This document shows positions 63,444 to 64,000 of a DNA stretch of 64,000 nt, piece after piece. The notes under the pieces were generated by a model. It made no database searches and was not told where the DNA came from. It saw only the letters and a program-made list of their open reading frames with translations. This DNA comes from Synechococcus sp. CS-1325. Lineage in GTDB: Bacteria > Cyanobacteriota > Cyanobacteriia > PCC-6307 > Cyanobiaceae. Numbering within the stretch: the stretch's first letter is position 1; each line of letters begins with the position of its first letter. The stretch spans positions 62,001 through 126,000 of the forward strand of contig JAHLYW010000036.1 in assembly GCA_025128135.1 (NCBI GenBank), in the 5' to 3' direction. Made by a program: the position numbers and the translations under genes.

Positions 63444-64000
63444 ATGCGCCGCACCCTCTCCCCGCTGCTGCCCTCCCTGCTGGCGTCCACGCTGCTGCTG
63501 TTCAGTGTGCTGCTGGCAGCTCCCCAGGCGAGCTGGGCCTATCCCTTCTGGGCTCAGCAGAACTACGAGAATCCCCGGGAAGCAACGGGCAAGATCGTCT
63601 GCGCCAACTGCCACCTGGCCAAGAAGCTCTCCCAGGTGGAGGTGCCCCAGGCCGTGATGCCTGACACCGTCTTCAAGGCTGTCGTCAAGATCCCCTACGA
63701 CACCGCCGTTCAGCAGGTGGGGGCGGACGGCAGCCGCAGCGGCCTCAACGTCGGAGCGGTGGTGATGCTTCCCGATGGCTTCAAGCTGGCCCCTCCTGAG
63801 CGGCTCAGTGAGGAGCTCAAGGAGGAAACCGCCGGTGTGTATTACACCCAGTACAGCGAGAACGATCCGAACATCCTCCTGGTGGGTCCCCTCCCCGGCG
63901 ATCAGCACCAGGAGATCGTTTTCCCGATTCTCTCTCCAGATCCAGGCGCTGACAGCAGCATTCACTTCGGTAAGTATTCCATTCACGTCGGTGGCAACCG
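63444..64000 (+). CDS. petA: Cytochrome f (5' part, runs off the right edge)
   Basis: Haem-bearing subunit of cytochrome b6f. The first 185 residues are in the window. A signal peptide ends before YPFWAQQ (Tyr33, whose amino group is the axial haem ligand), and the haem motif is CANCH (53-57). [17 protein letters not shown] and [19 protein letters not shown] are standard. It is the second gene of petCA. Translation starts at ATG 63444. Confidence 0.98.
   Translation, partial: MRRTLSPLLPSLLASTLLLFSVLLAAPQASWAYPFWAQQNYENPREATGKIVCANCHLAKKLSQVEVPQAVMPDTVFKAVVKIPYDTAVQQVGADGSRSGLNVGAVVMLPDGFKLAPPERLSEELKEETAGVYYTQYSENDPNILLVGPLPGDQHQEIVFPILSPDPGADSSIHFGKYSIHVGGN

Noticed and set aside
1..64000. 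tRNA, rRNA, CRISPR arrays, insertion sequences or prophage
   Set aside because: No convincing tRNA fold, spaced repeat array, transposase motif or integrase was seen in the reading of either strand; a tRNAscan or Infernal run would settle small RNAs.

Overview
The window is a GC-rich (roughly two thirds G+C by eye), very tightly packed chromosomal segment of a unicellular picocyanobacterium, most likely of the Cyanobium / Synechococcus group. The evidence is oxygenic photosynthesis genes (psaF-psaJ, petC-petA, petG, cytochrome cM-like, chlI, ndhH, a high-light-inducible protein), the phylloquinone pathway (menF, menA, menC, menE, a DHNA-CoA thioesterase), lycopene cyclase beside gyrA, cyanobacteria-restricted families (DUF3285, DUF3067, DUF3370, CAAD, GuaB3) and scattered HIP1 octamers (GCGATCGC). 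Genes lie on both strands with short gaps, many 4-base stop/start overlaps and many GTG or TTG starts. I found no rRNA, tRNA, insertion sequence, prophage or CRISPR array.

Layout. 0-10.7 kb: a translation gene (prfB, with a classic RF2 +1 recoding site), glutathione/glutaredoxin genes, the phylloquinone cluster, a membrane protein, DUF2752 and ndhH. 10.7-16 kb: rsmH, then a three-gene minus-strand operon made of a Tat-exported beta-propeller of the thiocyanate dehydrogenase / nitrous oxide reductase superfamily, an FtsX/MacB-type permease, and an ABC ATPase carrying an extra membrane anchor and extracytoplasmic domain. 16-23 kb: a cysteine desulfurase, a LuxR-type response regulator, an RluA-like protein, cutA, leuA and a NYN-domain protein. 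23-35 kb: GH57 branching enzyme, universal stress protein, crtL, gyrA, a DUF39 homocysteine-biosynthesis protein, CAAD protein, guaB3, trxA, a LOG-family protein, hisH, rsmD. 35-43 kb: petG, cytochrome c, trmJ, a beta-lactamase-fold protein, DUF3370, chlI, ruvC, a folate cyclo-ligase, sufE, hom. 43-57 kb: half of a peptide-type ABC transporter, an esterase-like hydrolase, an MFS transporter, a formylglutamate amidohydrolase, a transglutaminase-Anbu pair, ychF, an HlyD-like adaptor, wecB, pilT. 57-64 kb: hli, tsaD, psaF-psaJ, gmk, rqcH, tatC, DUF3067, and petC-petA running off the right end.

The main candidate for an undescribed system is the operon at 11643-15944. Its propeller keeps nearly all histidines of the superfamily's copper site, with spacing that fits thiocyanate dehydrogenase closely, but lacks one of them. 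It has no CuA domain, and it is overlapped by genes for an unusual ABC transporter whose ATPase is fused to an outward-facing domain. A Tat export signal, the 4- and 8-base gene overlaps and an AT-richer 5' portion of the propeller gene suggest a laterally acquired periplasmic copper-oxidoreductase module.

Elsewhere the genes are mostly housekeeping. Points to re-examine are an RluA-like protein without its catalytic Asp, a MenC with Arg in place of the second catalytic Lys, a DUF2752 gene without a normal start codon, and petG lying antisense to the end of rsmD.
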